Position numbers and translations under genes: made by a program
Notes under the pieces: model-generated
What the model saw: the letters and a program-made list of their open reading frames with translations, nothing else
Told to the model about the DNA's origin: nothing
Databases searched by the model: none
Part shown: one piece after another, positions 37,150 through 46,679 of the stretch
Numbering within the stretch: position 1 is the first letter of the stretch
Layout of the letters: each line of letters starts with the position of its first letter
NCBI RefSeq assembly: GCF_944391105.1
Contig: NZ_CALXSK010000003.1
Coordinates: 1 to 64,000 of the forward strand
Direction of reading: 5' to 3'
Length of the DNA: 64,000 nt
From: an uncultured Victivallis sp.
GTDB taxonomy: Bacteria; Verrucomicrobiota; Lentisphaeria; Victivallales; Victivallaceae

Positions 37150-39810
37150 ATGAGCACACGCGAACCTTTGCCGCGCGCCTATGAACCGGCGGCGGTGGAA
37201 GCCAAATGGTATCCGCACTGGGAGAAATCCGGCTACTTCCACGGAAAACCGAATCCGCAGAAGAAACCCTATTCGATCGTGATTCCGCCGCCGAACGTCA
37301 CCGGAATCCTGACGCTCGGGCACGTGCTCAACAACACGCTCCAGGACATCCTGATCCGCTATCACCGCATGAAGGGCGAAGAGGTGTGCTGGTTCCCCGG
37401 CACGGACCACGCCGGCATCGCGACCGAGGCGCGGGTGGAAAAGTATCTGCGTCAGAAGGAAAACACCTCCCGCGATCAGCTCGGACGCGAAGAGTTCATC
37501 CGCCGCGTCTGGCAGTGGAAGGGGGAGTTCGGCGGCAAGATCATCCGCCAGCTCCGTACACTCGGCTGCTCCTGCGACTGGGAGCGCGAACGGTTCACGA
37601 TGGACGAAGGGCTGTCGGCCGCTGTCCGCAAGGTGTTCGTGGAACTCTACAACAAGGGGTACATCTATCGCGGACAACGCATGATCAACTGGTGCCCGGT
37701 CGCGAAGAGCGCACTCTCGGATGAAGAGGTGATCTACAAGGACGTCGCAGGCAAATTCTACTATTTCCGCTATCCGCTTTCGGACAATTCCGGTTATCTG
37801 GTCGTTGCGACGACCCGTCCCGAGACGATGTTCGGCGACACCGCCGTGGCCGTAAATCCGGAGGACGAACGCTACAAGCACCTGATCGGCAAGACCGTGA
37901 AGCTGCCGCTGACCGATCGGGAAATCCCGATCATCGGAGACGTTCACGCCGACCCGACCAAGGGAACCGGCTGTGTGAAGATCACTCCCGCACACGACCC
38001 GAACGACTTCGAAGTCGGCAAGCGCCACAACCTCGAAGTCATCAACGTCATGAATCCGGATGCGACGCTCAATGCCCGCGCCGGGAAGGAGTTTGAGGGG
38101 CTCGACCGCTTCGCCGCGCGCGACAAGGCCGTCCGGATGATGGAGGAGCAGGGGCTGCTCGAAAAGGTCGAGGACATCCGTCATGCCGTCGGCTACTCCG
38201 AACGCGGCGACGTTCCGATCGAGACGCTCGTGAGCTATCAGTGGTTCTGCAACATGAAGGAGCTCGCGAAGCCCGCGATCGAAGCGGTGCAGTCCGGAAA
38301 GATCAAGTTCCACCCCGAGCGCTGGAGCAAAACCTATTTCCACTGGATGGAGAACATTCAGGACTGGTGCATTTCGCGTCAGATCTGGTGGGGACACCGG
38401 ATCCCCGCCTGGTACAACGATGCGACCGGCGAAGTCTACGTCGGCGAGGAGGCTCCGACTTCTCCGGGCGAGTGGCGCCAGGAGGAGGATGTGCTCGACA
38501 CCTGGTTCAGCAGCTGGCTGTGGCCGTTCTCGATCATGGGCTGGCCGGAAAAGACGGAGGAGCTCAAATACTTCTATCCGACCTGCGACCTCGTGACGGG
38601 GCCGGACATCATCTTCTTCTGGGTTGCGCGCATGATCATGGCCGGGTGCGAGTTCATGAAGGAGATTCCGTTCCGGAACGTCTATTTCACGAGCATCATC
38701 CGCGACGAACTCGGGCGCAAGCTCTCGAAGTCGCTCGGGAACTCTCCGGATCCGCTCGACGTGATCGCGGAGTACGGCGCGGATGCGCTGCGTTTCACGA
38801 TCACCTACATTGCGCCGGTCGGGATGGACATCCGCTACAGCAACGAGAAGTGCGAGATCGGCAAGACTTTCGCGAACAAGCTCTGGAACGCGTGCCGATT
38901 CCGCCAGATGCAGGGGGATACCTCCGCGCATTTCCGCGCGCTGCCGGAAGACATTGTGGCAAACGTCTCGGGCGACGAGCGCTGGATGCTTGCGAAACTC
39001 GACGCGGCGATCGATTCGATCGACACCGCGATTGCGGAGTTCCGGTTCCACTCCGCCGCACATGAGGTGTACGACCTGGTCTGGTCGAGCTTCTGCGACT
39101 GGTTCATCGAGGCGGAGAAGGTGCCGATGCGGGCGGGCGGCGCGGAGAAGGAGCGGGCGCTGGCGGTGCTCGACTACGCGCTCTACCGGATTCTGCGGCT
39201 GCTGCACCCGTTCATGCCGTTCATCACGGAGGAACTTGCGCACCAGATGGGATTCCTCGGGGACGAGGAGACGATCATGTTCGAACCGTACCCGGAGGAC
39301 GACGCGTTCCGGAACGCGGACGCGGCGGCGCTTGCCCGGATCGACGGCAAGTTCGAACTTGTGCGCGCGGGCCGCTTCCTGAAGGCATCCTACAATCTTC
39401 CGGACGGGAAGAAAGTGAAGTTCTTCGTGAAAGCGGTCGACGCGGAGTCGCTCGCGTTCCTCGAGTCGGAAAAGGCTTCGATGCTGAGTCTGCTGAACGC
39501 CGAAGAGATCGAGATTTCGCTTGCGGATTACGATCCGGCGGTGAATGGCGCGGCTCCGTCTCAGGTGTGTGCGCTCGGGACGGTCTATCTGCCGCTGGCC
39601 GGATTGATCGACATCGCTGCGGAGAAGGCGAAGCTTGAAAAACAGAAGAAGGAATTGACCGGCTGGATCGCGGGAACAAAAGCGCGGCTCGGCAACGAGA
39701 AGTTCCTCGCAAAAGCGCCGGAGAATGTCGTCGCGGATACGAAGGCGCAGCTTGCGGCAATGGAGGAAAAGCTCGCGCGTACGAATGAGTTGCTTGATTC
39801 GTTGAAATAA
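37150..39810 (+). CDS. valS: Valyl-tRNA synthetase
   Basis: This 886-residue cytoplasmic enzyme charges tRNA-Val. The class I HIGH-type motif is in PPPNVTGILTLGHVLNN (His at about 58) and the KMSKS loop is GRKLSKSLGNS (about 521-530). The editing domain (TTRPETMFGDTAVAVNP, about 219-235) removes mischarged Thr, and a C-terminal coiled coil (EKAKLEKQKKELTGW) is present. Length is typical. Start follows an A-rich leader without a strong ribosome site. Confidence 0.97.
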   Translation: MSTREPLPRAYEPAAVEAKWYPHWEKSGYFHGKPNPQKKPYSIVIPPPNVTGILTLGHVLNNTLQDILIRYHRMKGEEVCWFPGTDHAGIATEARVEKYLRQKENTSRDQLGREEFIRRVWQWKGEFGGKIIRQLRTLGCSCDWERERFTMDEGLSAAVRKVFVELYNKGYIYRGQRMINWCPVAKSALSDEEVIYKDVAGKFYYFRYPLSDNSGYLVVATTRPETMFGDTAVAVNPEDERYKHLIGKTVKLPLTDREIPIIGDVHADPTKGTGCVKITPAHDPNDFEVGKRHNLEVINVMNPDATLNARAGKEFEGLDRFAARDKAVRMMEEQGLLEKVEDIRHAVGYSERGDVPIETLVSYQWFCNMKELAKPAIEAVQSGKIKFHPERWSKTYFHWMENIQDWCISRQIWWGHRIPAWYNDATGEVYVGEEAPTSPGEWRQEEDVLDTWFSSWLWPFSIMGWPEKTEELKYFYPTCDLVTGPDIIFFWVARMIMAGCEFMKEIPFRNVYFTSIIRDELGRKLSKSLGNSPDPLDVIAEYGADALRFTITYIAPVGMDIRYSNEKCEIGKTFANKLWNACRFRQMQGDTSAHFRALPEDIVANVSGDERWMLAKLDAAIDSIDTAIAEFRFHSAAHEVYDLVWSSFCDWFIEAEKVPMRAGGAEKERALAVLDYALYRILRLLHPFMPFITEELAHQMGFLGDEETIMFEPYPEDDAFRNADAAALARIDGKFELVRAGRFLKASYNLPDGKKVKFFVKAVDAESLAFLESEKASMLSLLNAEEIEISLADYDPAVNGAAPSQVCALGTVYLPLAGLIDIAAEKAKLEKQKKELTGWIAGTKARLGNEKFLAKAPENVVADTKAQLAAMEEKLARTNELLDSLK

Positions 39811-39821
39811 ATCATTCCGGA

Positions 39822-39848
39822 GCTCTCCGCCGCCGGTGGAGAGCTCCC
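39822..39848 (+). terminator. Hairpin after valS
   Basis: GAGCTCTCC/GGAGAGCTC stem of nine pairs; no T run follows, so termination is uncertain. Confidence 0.4.
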
Positions 39849-39888
39849 CTGCGGTCTGAACGGGAACGGGGTGGTCAGGAGGCTTGTG

Positions 39889-41712
39889 ATGAGAAAGATC
39901 TGGTGTCGAGCGGGCGTGGAACGATTTTTCCGGAACAGTTTTCTCGCTTTTTGCGCAATCGCATTCTGCTGTGCGGAGGCGGCGGAGGCCAATGCGGAGA
40001 ATTCCGGCGGCAGCGGGCAGAAATCTTCGCTGCTGTCGCGAATCCGGAAGAATCACCGGGGAACAGCCGTCAGCGAGCGGGACAGCGATTACTATCTGAT
40101 CGTGAAGTCGCCGGACGGGCGTGGTTCGGCCTTTCTGGTCTGGCTGTGGGAGCAGCCGGTCATCGTGACGAATGCGCATGTCTTTCTTTCGATGAAAGAT
40201 CCCGAGATTGTGGACATCAACGGGCGGAAGTACGTCCCGAAAGAGGTGCTTGCCTCGAAAACGCGCGATCTGGTCATCATCTCCTACGAGGGGGCGGAAC
40301 AGGAGCAGCGGGAACTGCTGACCGCGGTCGGCGATGCGGGAGCCATTCCGATTGACACCGGGGTGGTTGCTTACGGCAACAGCCTTGGCGACGATGTGAT
40401 CGTCACGCAGAAAGGGAAACTGCTCGGCATCGGCCCGGATAAGATTGAAGTCGATGCTCCTTTCGTTCCCGGCAACTCGGGCGGCCCTGTGGTGCTTGAC
40501 GAAGGTGGAGAGGTGATCGGCGTCTCGACATATCTGCGCATTCTTGAACCGGATCGGAGCACGACCGGTTCCAAATACGAGGCGACGAAACTGAAGCGGC
40601 AGGTGCGGCGGTTTGCCACCCGCATCGACAATCTTGATCCCTCCGATCTCGAACCGGTCTTTCTGGAGAAGATCGGCCGCGAGCGGGAACTGGTGCGCCG
40701 AAGCAGCGAATGGGTCTCCTGCATCAGCGACACCTTCAAGGAGGATGAGGCGTTCACGCTCGAGCGGTTTCAGGATTTCCGTGAAGAGTGCTTCCGCCGC
40801 TGCCGGGTGCTGATCGAGGGGGAGGCGGCGGAATGGAGCAACACTTATCTGCGGAACAAGTTTTCCGAGAACCGCGAAATGATCGAGGCGGTTCTGAAGG
40901 TGCTGAAGCTCGATTTTCTTGTGGAGATCTCCCGGATCGGAGTACTGCTTGATGAACACGCGTCCAGTCTGCTTTCTGTGAAGCGCGAGGGATCTCCCGT
41001 GCGCTGTTTCTTCTGCATGGGCAGCGGAAAAAATTCGATCAAGAAACCGAATCCGCTTTATAGGCCGAAATCCGCTTACGCCCGCTGGGTCATCGAACGC
41101 AGGAAGTGCCCGGTCTGCAACGGGAACGGCAAACGTCCGCTCTGGTCGGAACGGATCTGCTTCACCTACCCGAAGGAGCTCAAGGATGCCGCCGGGCGGC
41201 ACATTGCGGAAGCCGGGCAGACGTTCTGCGGATTTCTTCTCGGTGGAACGGAACAGCAGGAGCTTGCCCGGTTCGTGTTTTACCGGAAGAAGCCGCTCTA
41301 TCGCATCCCGAACGCGTTCGGCGAGACGCTGGTTTTCGCCGGAAATCACTTTGACCGTTCCGCGACCTGCACGGCGCTGACTTTCATGTTCGGTCGGCTG
41401 CTCTGCGTGGAGATCGTGACGCCGCAGCTGGAGAAAGGGGGAATCCGCGAAGGGTTGACGCGCTATCTGAAAGAGGAGCTGTCGGACTCTTCGCCGTTCT
41501 ATGTTCAGGCGATCCGGATCGTGGATCGGAAGATGATTCCTCTGGATTTGCGCGGGCGTCCTCTGCTCAAGCCGGTGAAGCCGCAGCGGATGGAGGACGA
41601 CCCGGAGTATGACGGCATGATCGTGCGTGGTGTTCACTCCTGTTTCGGCGCGATCAACGCGCTGGATCTGAACTCTCTCGCGGAGAAAAACCGGAAAGCT
41701 CAAAATCAATGA
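39889..41712 (+). CDS. Exported trypsin-like serine protease with zinc-finger-like motifs
   Basis: The 607-residue protein starts at 39889 (AGGAGG six bases upstream). An N-terminal hydrophobic segment (about 15-32) suggests export. The S1-type catalytic triad is visible: His97 in VTNAHVF, Asp127 in TRDLVII, Ser197 in PGNSGGPVV. A helical middle follows, then two CxxCxGxG motifs as in DnaJ zinc fingers (CFFCMGSGK and CPVCNGNGK, about 370-410). No PDZ domain is seen, unlike DegP. A combination of protease and chaperone-type zinc motif suggests protein quality control in the envelope; this is inference. Confidence 0.82.
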   Translation: MRKIWCRAGVERFFRNSFLAFCAIAFCCAEAAEANAENSGGSGQKSSLLSRIRKNHRGTAVSERDSDYYLIVKSPDGRGSAFLVWLWEQPVIVTNAHVFLSMKDPEIVDINGRKYVPKEVLASKTRDLVIISYEGAEQEQRELLTAVGDAGAIPIDTGVVAYGNSLGDDVIVTQKGKLLGIGPDKIEVDAPFVPGNSGGPVVLDEGGEVIGVSTYLRILEPDRSTTGSKYEATKLKRQVRRFATRIDNLDPSDLEPVFLEKIGRERELVRRSSEWVSCISDTFKEDEAFTLERFQDFREECFRRCRVLIEGEAAEWSNTYLRNKFSENREMIEAVLKVLKLDFLVEISRIGVLLDEHASSLLSVKREGSPVRCFFCMGSGKNSIKKPNPLYRPKSAYARWVIERRKCPVCNGNGKRPLWSERICFTYPKELKDAAGRHIAEAGQTFCGFLLGGTEQQELARFVFYRKKPLYRIPNAFGETLVFAGNHFDRSATCTALTFMFGRLLCVEIVTPQLEKGGIREGLTRYLKEELSDSSPFYVQAIRIVDRKMIPLDLRGRPLLKPVKPQRMEDDPEYDGMIVRGVHSCFGAINALDLNSLAEKNRKAQNQ

Positions 41713-41742
41713 ATCTGTTCAGCACAGTGCTGTAACGCACAC

Positions 41743-41967
41743 ATGACAGTCGCGATATCCATTCTTTCGGCGGGAGTCGTCACGTTTGTCGTGATGATCG
41801 TTTCGCTGATTTTCGTCCACCGGCTTTTGAGATGGGTCGAGGAGTATTCAGGAGTCGAAAATTTAACTCCCCGGCTCTATCTCGCCTGGATTCTGCTTGG
41901 GGCCGCGCTGTTCTGCGGACTCTTCATCGGAACGAGATCGCTGCTGGAATCCCTTTTCGGAAATTGA
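41743..41967 (+). CDS. Small membrane protein
   Basis: A 74-residue protein with two membrane helices (about residues 4-27 and 45-65) separated by a short charged loop (HRLLRWVEEYSGVENLTPR). It begins 30 bases after the protease stop on the same strand and may be co-transcribed with it. Weak ribosome site. No family recognised. Confidence 0.5.
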   Translation: MTVAISILSAGVVTFVVMIVSLIFVHRLLRWVEEYSGVENLTPRLYLAWILLGAALFCGLFIGTRSLLESLFGN

Positions 41968-42003
41968 AAAAAATCCCGGAGTTTCCGCAGGAAAACTCCG
42001 GGA
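41967..42003 (-). terminator. Terminator after the aldolase gene
   Basis: On the minus strand TCCCGGAGTTT/AAACTCCGGGA is followed by TTTTTTTC; it also serves as a stem for rightward transcripts. Confidence 0.8.
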
Positions 42004-42030
42004 CGCGATTTTAGAATTCGATCCCGATGA

Positions 42031-43326
42031 TTACGGGATGAGTTTGAACGCTTTCACGAGGTCGGCGATCTGTTCGTCGTTGATCGGCTTCATCCCGCCG
42101 AGATTGCGCGCACTGATGGTCGCCTTGGCGCTGTATTCCGCAACTTCCATGCGGTCGAACGCCTCAAGCAGCGTACGGCCGCTCGAGATCATGCAGTCGT
42201 TCTGAATCATGATGATCGGATAGCGCGGCGAGAGCGTTCCGGTGATCTTCCCGAGCTCGCGGAACTGGGTTCCGAACGGGAAAGTCGGCATTTCCCGCAG
42301 CAGGATGTAGCTCTCGGGAATCACGCGCGGATCGAACTCCTCGTGCGCGACCATGTAGCCCATGAGGTGCGGCGGGTTCGCGATGATGAGCGAGTTGATC
42401 TCCGGCTGGGCGTCGAAGATCGCGCGGAAGAGCCAGGCGGCCCGGCTGAGTTTGCGGCCCGATTCGTACCGCATCCCCTTGACCAGCACCATGTCCTCGG
42501 GCTGGATGTTGCCGCGGTCGACGTTGCGCGGGGTGATGAGTATCCGCTCCTTGTCGACGCGCACGGCGAAAGTTCCTTCCGTGCTCGTGAAGAGCATCTG
42601 CTTGTAGGCGCGGCGAATCAGCAGCGCCATCTGGTAACGCAGCTCCATTTCGTCGCTGGAGCGCACTTCCGGGTCGAACGGCCGGAAGTCGATGTTGCGG
42701 TCGAGCTGGCTGAATTCGATCTCCGTATCGGAGAGGTAATGCGGCGTGCCGAGCTGGATCGCGCGGTTGATGAGCCGGGCGCAGAAGTCGAGCGTCTCGA
42801 ACCGCTGGAACGCCTCCTGAAGCGTGGAGCCCGCCGTGCAGGCACCGTGGTTTTCGAGCAGAATCGTCGAGTGACCGGCCGAAAAGGCCGCCGCGACGTT
42901 CCGCCCGAGCGCTTCGCTGCCGGGAACCTCGTAGGGGGCGTAACCGACCGTGCCGCAGATCTTTTTTGCGGCCGCGTGGACGCTGGTGTCGGGAATCTTC
43001 CCGGCCACGCTGAAGGAGACGAGCGCGGGCGGGTGAGCATGCAGAATCCCCTTGATGTCGGGGCGCATCTTGTAGATCGCACGGTGGAACGGGGATTCGC
43101 TCGAAGGTTTGTGGCGTCCCTCGATGGTTCCGTCTGGCTTCACGCAGACGATGTCCTCGCGGCGCAGCGTTCCCTTGTCGACGCTGCCGGGGCTGATCCA
43201 CATGTTGCCGTCGGAGTCGAGGATCGAGAGATTCCCGCCGCTGGTGGTTGTCATGCCGTATCCGTAGATACGCTTCATGATGTCCACAATCTGGTCGCGC
43301 GGATGGACGAAGTTTTTCTGGTTCAT
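42031..43326 (-). CDS. Tandem class II aldolase-like protein
   Basis: The 431-residue protein contains two class II aldolase/adducin domains. The first (about 10-215) keeps the metal and acid residues: SSESPFHRAIY, LHAHPPALVS (His-x-His) and ENHGACTAG (third His). The second (about 225-425) is clearly homologous but lacks them: IIANPPHLMGYM in place of HAHPPA, QNDCMISSG in place of NHG. So only the first half should cleave sugar phosphates. I use the ATG at 43326 because the promoter's -10 lies at 43366-43371, leaving an upstream ATG untranscribed. Substrate (fuculose- or rhamnulose-type phosphate) is not determined. Confidence 0.82.
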   Translation of the reverse strand: MNQKNFVHPRDQIVDIMKRIYGYGMTTTSGGNLSILDSDGNMWISPGSVDKGTLRREDIVCVKPDGTIEGRHKPSSESPFHRAIYKMRPDIKGILHAHPPALVSFSVAGKIPDTSVHAAAKKICGTVGYAPYEVPGSEALGRNVAAAFSAGHSTILLENHGACTAGSTLQEAFQRFETLDFCARLINRAIQLGTPHYLSDTEIEFSQLDRNIDFRPFDPEVRSSDEMELRYQMALLIRRAYKQMLFTSTEGTFAVRVDKERILITPRNVDRGNIQPEDMVLVKGMRYESGRKLSRAAWLFRAIFDAQPEINSLIIANPPHLMGYMVAHEEFDPRVIPESYILLREMPTFPFGTQFRELGKITGTLSPRYPIIMIQNDCMISSGRTLLEAFDRMEVAEYSAKATISARNLGGMKPINDEQIADLVKAFKLIP

Positions 43327-43365
43327 GATATAACACTTTCCGAAATATGGGTTGAACGTATCGAT

Positions 43366-43394
43366 AATATACACGTATTTTCCGTATCCGGCAA
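43366..43394 (-). promoter_or_regulatory. Aldolase promoter
   Basis: TTGCCG, 17-base spacer, TATATT on the minus strand, divergent from the bipA promoter 12 bases away. Confidence 0.65.
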
Positions 43395-43405
43395 GTGATG
43401 TTTCA

Positions 43406-43434
43406 TTGAAAATCGAGCTTCCCTGTGCTATATT
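43406..43434 (+). promoter_or_regulatory. bipA/typA promoter
   Basis: TTGAAA, 17-base spacer, TATATT with a TGC extended -10. Confidence 0.75.
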
Positions 43435-43478
43435 GTAAAGATTTACTTTTCAACATCCGAACAGAGGTATGAAAGTCC

Positions 43479-45284
43479 ATGCGCGACTTGAGAAACATTG
43501 CGATCATCGCCCACGTCGACCACGGCAAGACGACGCTGGTCGATCAGATCATGAGGCAGGCCAAGATTTTCCGTGAAAACGAAGTAGTTGCCGACTGCTT
43601 CCTCGACAGCAACGATCTGGAGCGCGAACGCGGCATCACGATCCTGTCGAAAAACATCAGCATCGAGTACAAAAACGTCAAGATCAACATCATCGACACC
43701 CCGGGACACAGCGATTTCGGCGGCCAGGTCGAGCGGGTGCTGAAGCTCGCCGACGGTGTGATTCTTCTGGTCGACTCCGCCGAGGGGCCGATGCCGCAGA
43801 CCCGTTTCGTTCTCGACAAGGCGCTTCAGCTGAATCTGCGGCCGGTGGTGGTCATCAACAAGATCGACAAGCCGGACGCGCGGCCGGATGCTGTGCATAC
43901 CAAGGTGTTCGATCTCTTCTGCGAACTCAACGCGAGCGACGAACAGCTCGATTTCCCGCTGCTTTACGCTTCCGGGCGAGACGGCTGGGCGGTGCGGAAT
44001 CTCGACGATCCGCGCGAGTCGATCTATCCGCTGCTCGACGCGATCATCGAATTTGTTCCTCCGCCGCAGCGGGTCGAGGGACCCGTCCAGTGCCAGGTCG
44101 CGACGCTCGATTACTCGAATTTCGTCGGCCGTATCGGAATCGGCCGCGTCTATCGCGGCACGCTTGATACCCGCAAGCCGCTCGTGATCGTCAAACGCGA
44201 TGGAACCATTGAGAACACCCAGGTGAAACAGCTTTTCACTTTTGAGGGCATCGGCCGCAAGGAGACCAGCGTGGTCGAGTGCGGCGACCTCTGCGCGATT
44301 GTCGGAATTCTGGACATCGACATTTCCGACACGATCTGCGATGCGGAACACCCCGAGGCGATGCCGGCGATTGCGATCGATGAGCCGACCATCTCGATGA
44401 TGTTCCGAATCAACGACTCTCCGTTCTTCGGGCGGGAGGGCAAGTACGTCGGCAGTCGTCAGCTGCGCGAACGGCTTTACAAGGAGGTGGAGCGCGATGT
44501 GGCGCTGCGGGTGGAGGATGTCAACGGGGAGGCGTTCAAGGTTTCCGGCCGCGGCGTGCTGCACCTCGCGATTCTGATCGAGACGATGCGCCGCGAGGGG
44601 TACGAATTCGCCGTCGCGAAGCCGCAGGTGATCTGCAAGGAGATCGACGGCGTGAAGAACGAGCCGATCGAACGGCTCAGCGTCGACGTTCCCTCCGAAT
44701 TTGCGGGCAAGATCATCGAAATCGTCGGCCAGCGGCGCGGAGAGCTCATCCAGATGGAGTCGCGCGGAACGCGGCAGCTGGTTGAATTCTTCATCCCGAC
44801 CCGTGGACTGATCGGGTTGCGCAGCAAGGCGCTGACCGCGAGCCAGGGCGAGGCGATCGTCTCGCACTTGTTCGACCACTACGAGCCGTTCAAGGGGACG
44901 ATTCCCTCCCGTACGAACGGAACGATGGTCAGCATGGCGCAGGGCAAGGCGATCCCGTTCGCGATCGACGGACTTCAGCAGCGCGGCGAGTTCTTCATCG
45001 AGCCAGGCGTGGATTGTTACGAGGGCATGATCGTCGGGGAACACTGCAAGGAAGGCGACCTCGTGGTCAACGTCCAGCGAGCGAAACAGCTCACGAACCT
45101 GCGGGCGGCCGGGAGCGACCGGAACATGAAGATCGCCCCTGCGCGCAAGATGTCGCTCGAACAGGCGCTCGAATATATCGAGGACGACGAGCTTGTGGAA
45201 GTGACGCCTCTGAACATCCGGCTTCGCAAACTTTATCTGACGGAGCTTGAACGGCGTCGGAACCGTTTTAAAACGGAAGAGTGA
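43479..45284 (+). CDS. typA: Ribosome-associated GTPase BipA/TypA
   Basis: The 601-residue translational GTPase shows all G motifs: AHVDHGKTT (11-19), [20 protein letters not shown] and a C-terminal EF-G-like part with the BipA-specific [17 protein letters not shown] segment (about 440-457) and RTNGTMVSM. It binds the 70S/50S ribosome and supports ribosome assembly and stress growth. Full length. The next gene begins one base after its stop codon. Confidence 0.96.
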   Translation: MRDLRNIAIIAHVDHGKTTLVDQIMRQAKIFRENEVVADCFLDSNDLERERGITILSKNISIEYKNVKINIIDTPGHSDFGGQVERVLKLADGVILLVDSAEGPMPQTRFVLDKALQLNLRPVVVINKIDKPDARPDAVHTKVFDLFCELNASDEQLDFPLLYASGRDGWAVRNLDDPRESIYPLLDAIIEFVPPPQRVEGPVQCQVATLDYSNFVGRIGIGRVYRGTLDTRKPLVIVKRDGTIENTQVKQLFTFEGIGRKETSVVECGDLCAIVGILDIDISDTICDAEHPEAMPAIAIDEPTISMMFRINDSPFFGREGKYVGSRQLRERLYKEVERDVALRVEDVNGEAFKVSGRGVLHLAILIETMRREGYEFAVAKPQVICKEIDGVKNEPIERLSVDVPSEFAGKIIEIVGQRRGELIQMESRGTRQLVEFFIPTRGLIGLRSKALTASQGEAIVSHLFDHYEPFKGTIPSRTNGTMVSMAQGKAIPFAIDGLQQRGEFFIEPGVDCYEGMIVGEHCKEGDLVVNVQRAKQLTNLRAAGSDRNMKIAPARKMSLEQALEYIEDDELVEVTPLNIRLRKLYLTELERRRNRFKTEE

Positions 45285-45285
45285 A

Positions 45286-46623
45286 ATGAACCGGGCGGCC
45301 TGTTTCGTATTCGCCCTGTTTTTCAGCTCCGTCGCCGCGTTTGCGGAGACGAAGAATGTGATCGTGCTGTTCATCAACGGAGCGAATCAGGCGCAACTTG
45401 AGTTCGCCCGGCTCGTTGGTGAGGAGATCGCCGGGATGTCGAACACTGCGGCGCTTCCGGTTCAGGGGACGCTCCTGCCGCTGGCGGGGGATTTCCGGAA
45501 TCCGGCGGTGGCGGCCGTCAACGGTGCGCTTCTCGGCCGCGCCGAGGATGGCGCCGTCGGAGGATTGTCTTCCGGTGAGGAGCTCGATTCCGTTGCAACG
45601 CTGGCGCGACTTCGGGGGAAACGGGTCGGAATTGTATCCGACGGAAAATTGACCGGACCTCTGCCCGGGGCGTTTTACGCGCATGAGCCGTTGGAAAATG
45701 GTGCCGCCGCTGTCGCAAACTGGCTGCCGCTGTGTGATTTCAATTTTCTTGCGGGCGAGGTGGAGGTGTCTCCGGAAGAGTCTGCGGAGGATCGCATCGG
45801 CGGCGTGATGGCGCAGCTTGGTTACCGCAATGTGCTGGAACTCAAGAATCTTTCCCCGCCGGCAACCCGGCTGTTCATCCGCCACCGGGATCTGCCGGGA
45901 AAATGTTATGCTCAGGAGCGTTCGTCGCGGGAGGAGCGGGACCGCATGATCGATTATGTCGATGCCGCGTTGAAGTGCCTCGACAACCGCAGCGGTTTTT
46001 TTCTCGCGGCCGATTTCAGCAACATCGGCCGCGCGGGGGTCGAAAACGACAGCTCCATGCTGCTGCGGGAGTTATGGCTCTATGACCGGGCGCTGGGGGA
46101 GGTGTTGCGTTTCTTCAAGGAGAATCCGGAAGATACGCTTGTGATCGTCGCATCGCTGTATGATGCCGGAGAGTTCCAGCTTTCGGGAGAGCCGGGAGCG
46201 GATTTCCCGGTCGGGCCGAGCCGGACAGCTCTGCTTGCGGAGTTGAACCGTTCTTCCCTCAGTTTCGACAAGGCGCTCGAACTGCTCGGCGCAGGGGAAC
46301 TTTTTGCGCCCGGAGCAGTGGAACTCAAATTGCTTCACCGGCTCTATTTCCATGTTCCCCGGCTCGAAGATGCGGAGGTTGCGGCTGCGCTTCACCATTT
46401 TTCCGGCATCGCTTCGGGAAGTGAATTGCGGGACTATCGCGAGTGGATCGACGAAGTGTTGCGCCTGCGAGACCGTCACCTCGGTGCACGTTGGGAGTCG
46501 AAGCGCGTGGTGACTTCCCTTACTCCGGTTCTTGCGATCGGGCAGGGGGCGGAGGTTTTCGGCGGAGAGTATACGCTGGAGGAATTCTCCTCCCGGCTTC
46601 GGGAAGCCGTCGGAATTCTGTGA
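45286..46623 (+). CDS. Exported alkaline-phosphatase-like protein, probably inactive
   Basis: The 445-residue product has a signal peptide (MNRAACFVFALFFSSVAAFA). The fold of alkaline phosphatases is suggested by KNVIVLFINGANQAQ at the start of the mature part, GKRVGIVSDGKLTGPLPGAF and YAHEP (about 118-140), and LAADFSNIGRAG. Key positions differ: the usual FIGDGMG metal motif is FINGANQ, and the T-D-S-A-A catalytic Ser motif is not found (SSGEELDSVATLA instead). Several metal ligands therefore seem lost. It may be a pseudoenzyme or act on another substrate. One base after typA, so probably co-transcribed. Confidence 0.65.
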   Translation: MNRAACFVFALFFSSVAAFAETKNVIVLFINGANQAQLEFARLVGEEIAGMSNTAALPVQGTLLPLAGDFRNPAVAAVNGALLGRAEDGAVGGLSSGEELDSVATLARLRGKRVGIVSDGKLTGPLPGAFYAHEPLENGAAAVANWLPLCDFNFLAGEVEVSPEESAEDRIGGVMAQLGYRNVLELKNLSPPATRLFIRHRDLPGKCYAQERSSREERDRMIDYVDAALKCLDNRSGFFLAADFSNIGRAGVENDSSMLLRELWLYDRALGEVLRFFKENPEDTLVIVASLYDAGEFQLSGEPGADFPVGPSRTALLAELNRSSLSFDKALELLGAGELFAPGAVELKLLHRLYFHVPRLEDAEVAAALHHFSGIASGSELRDYREWIDEVLRLRDRHLGARWESKRVVTSLTPVLAIGQGAEVFGGEYTLEEFSSRLREAVGIL

Positions 46624-46631
46624 TGACAAAA

Positions 46632-46662
46632 CGGGCTCCGGAATCACGGATTCCGGAGCCCG
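46632..46662. terminator. Bidirectional terminator hairpin
   Basis: CGGGCTCCGGAATC/GATTCCGGAGCCCG: a perfect 14-base stem with a three-base loop between two convergent genes. Confidence 0.8.
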
Positions 46663-46679
46663 AATTCGTTATTTCGCGG

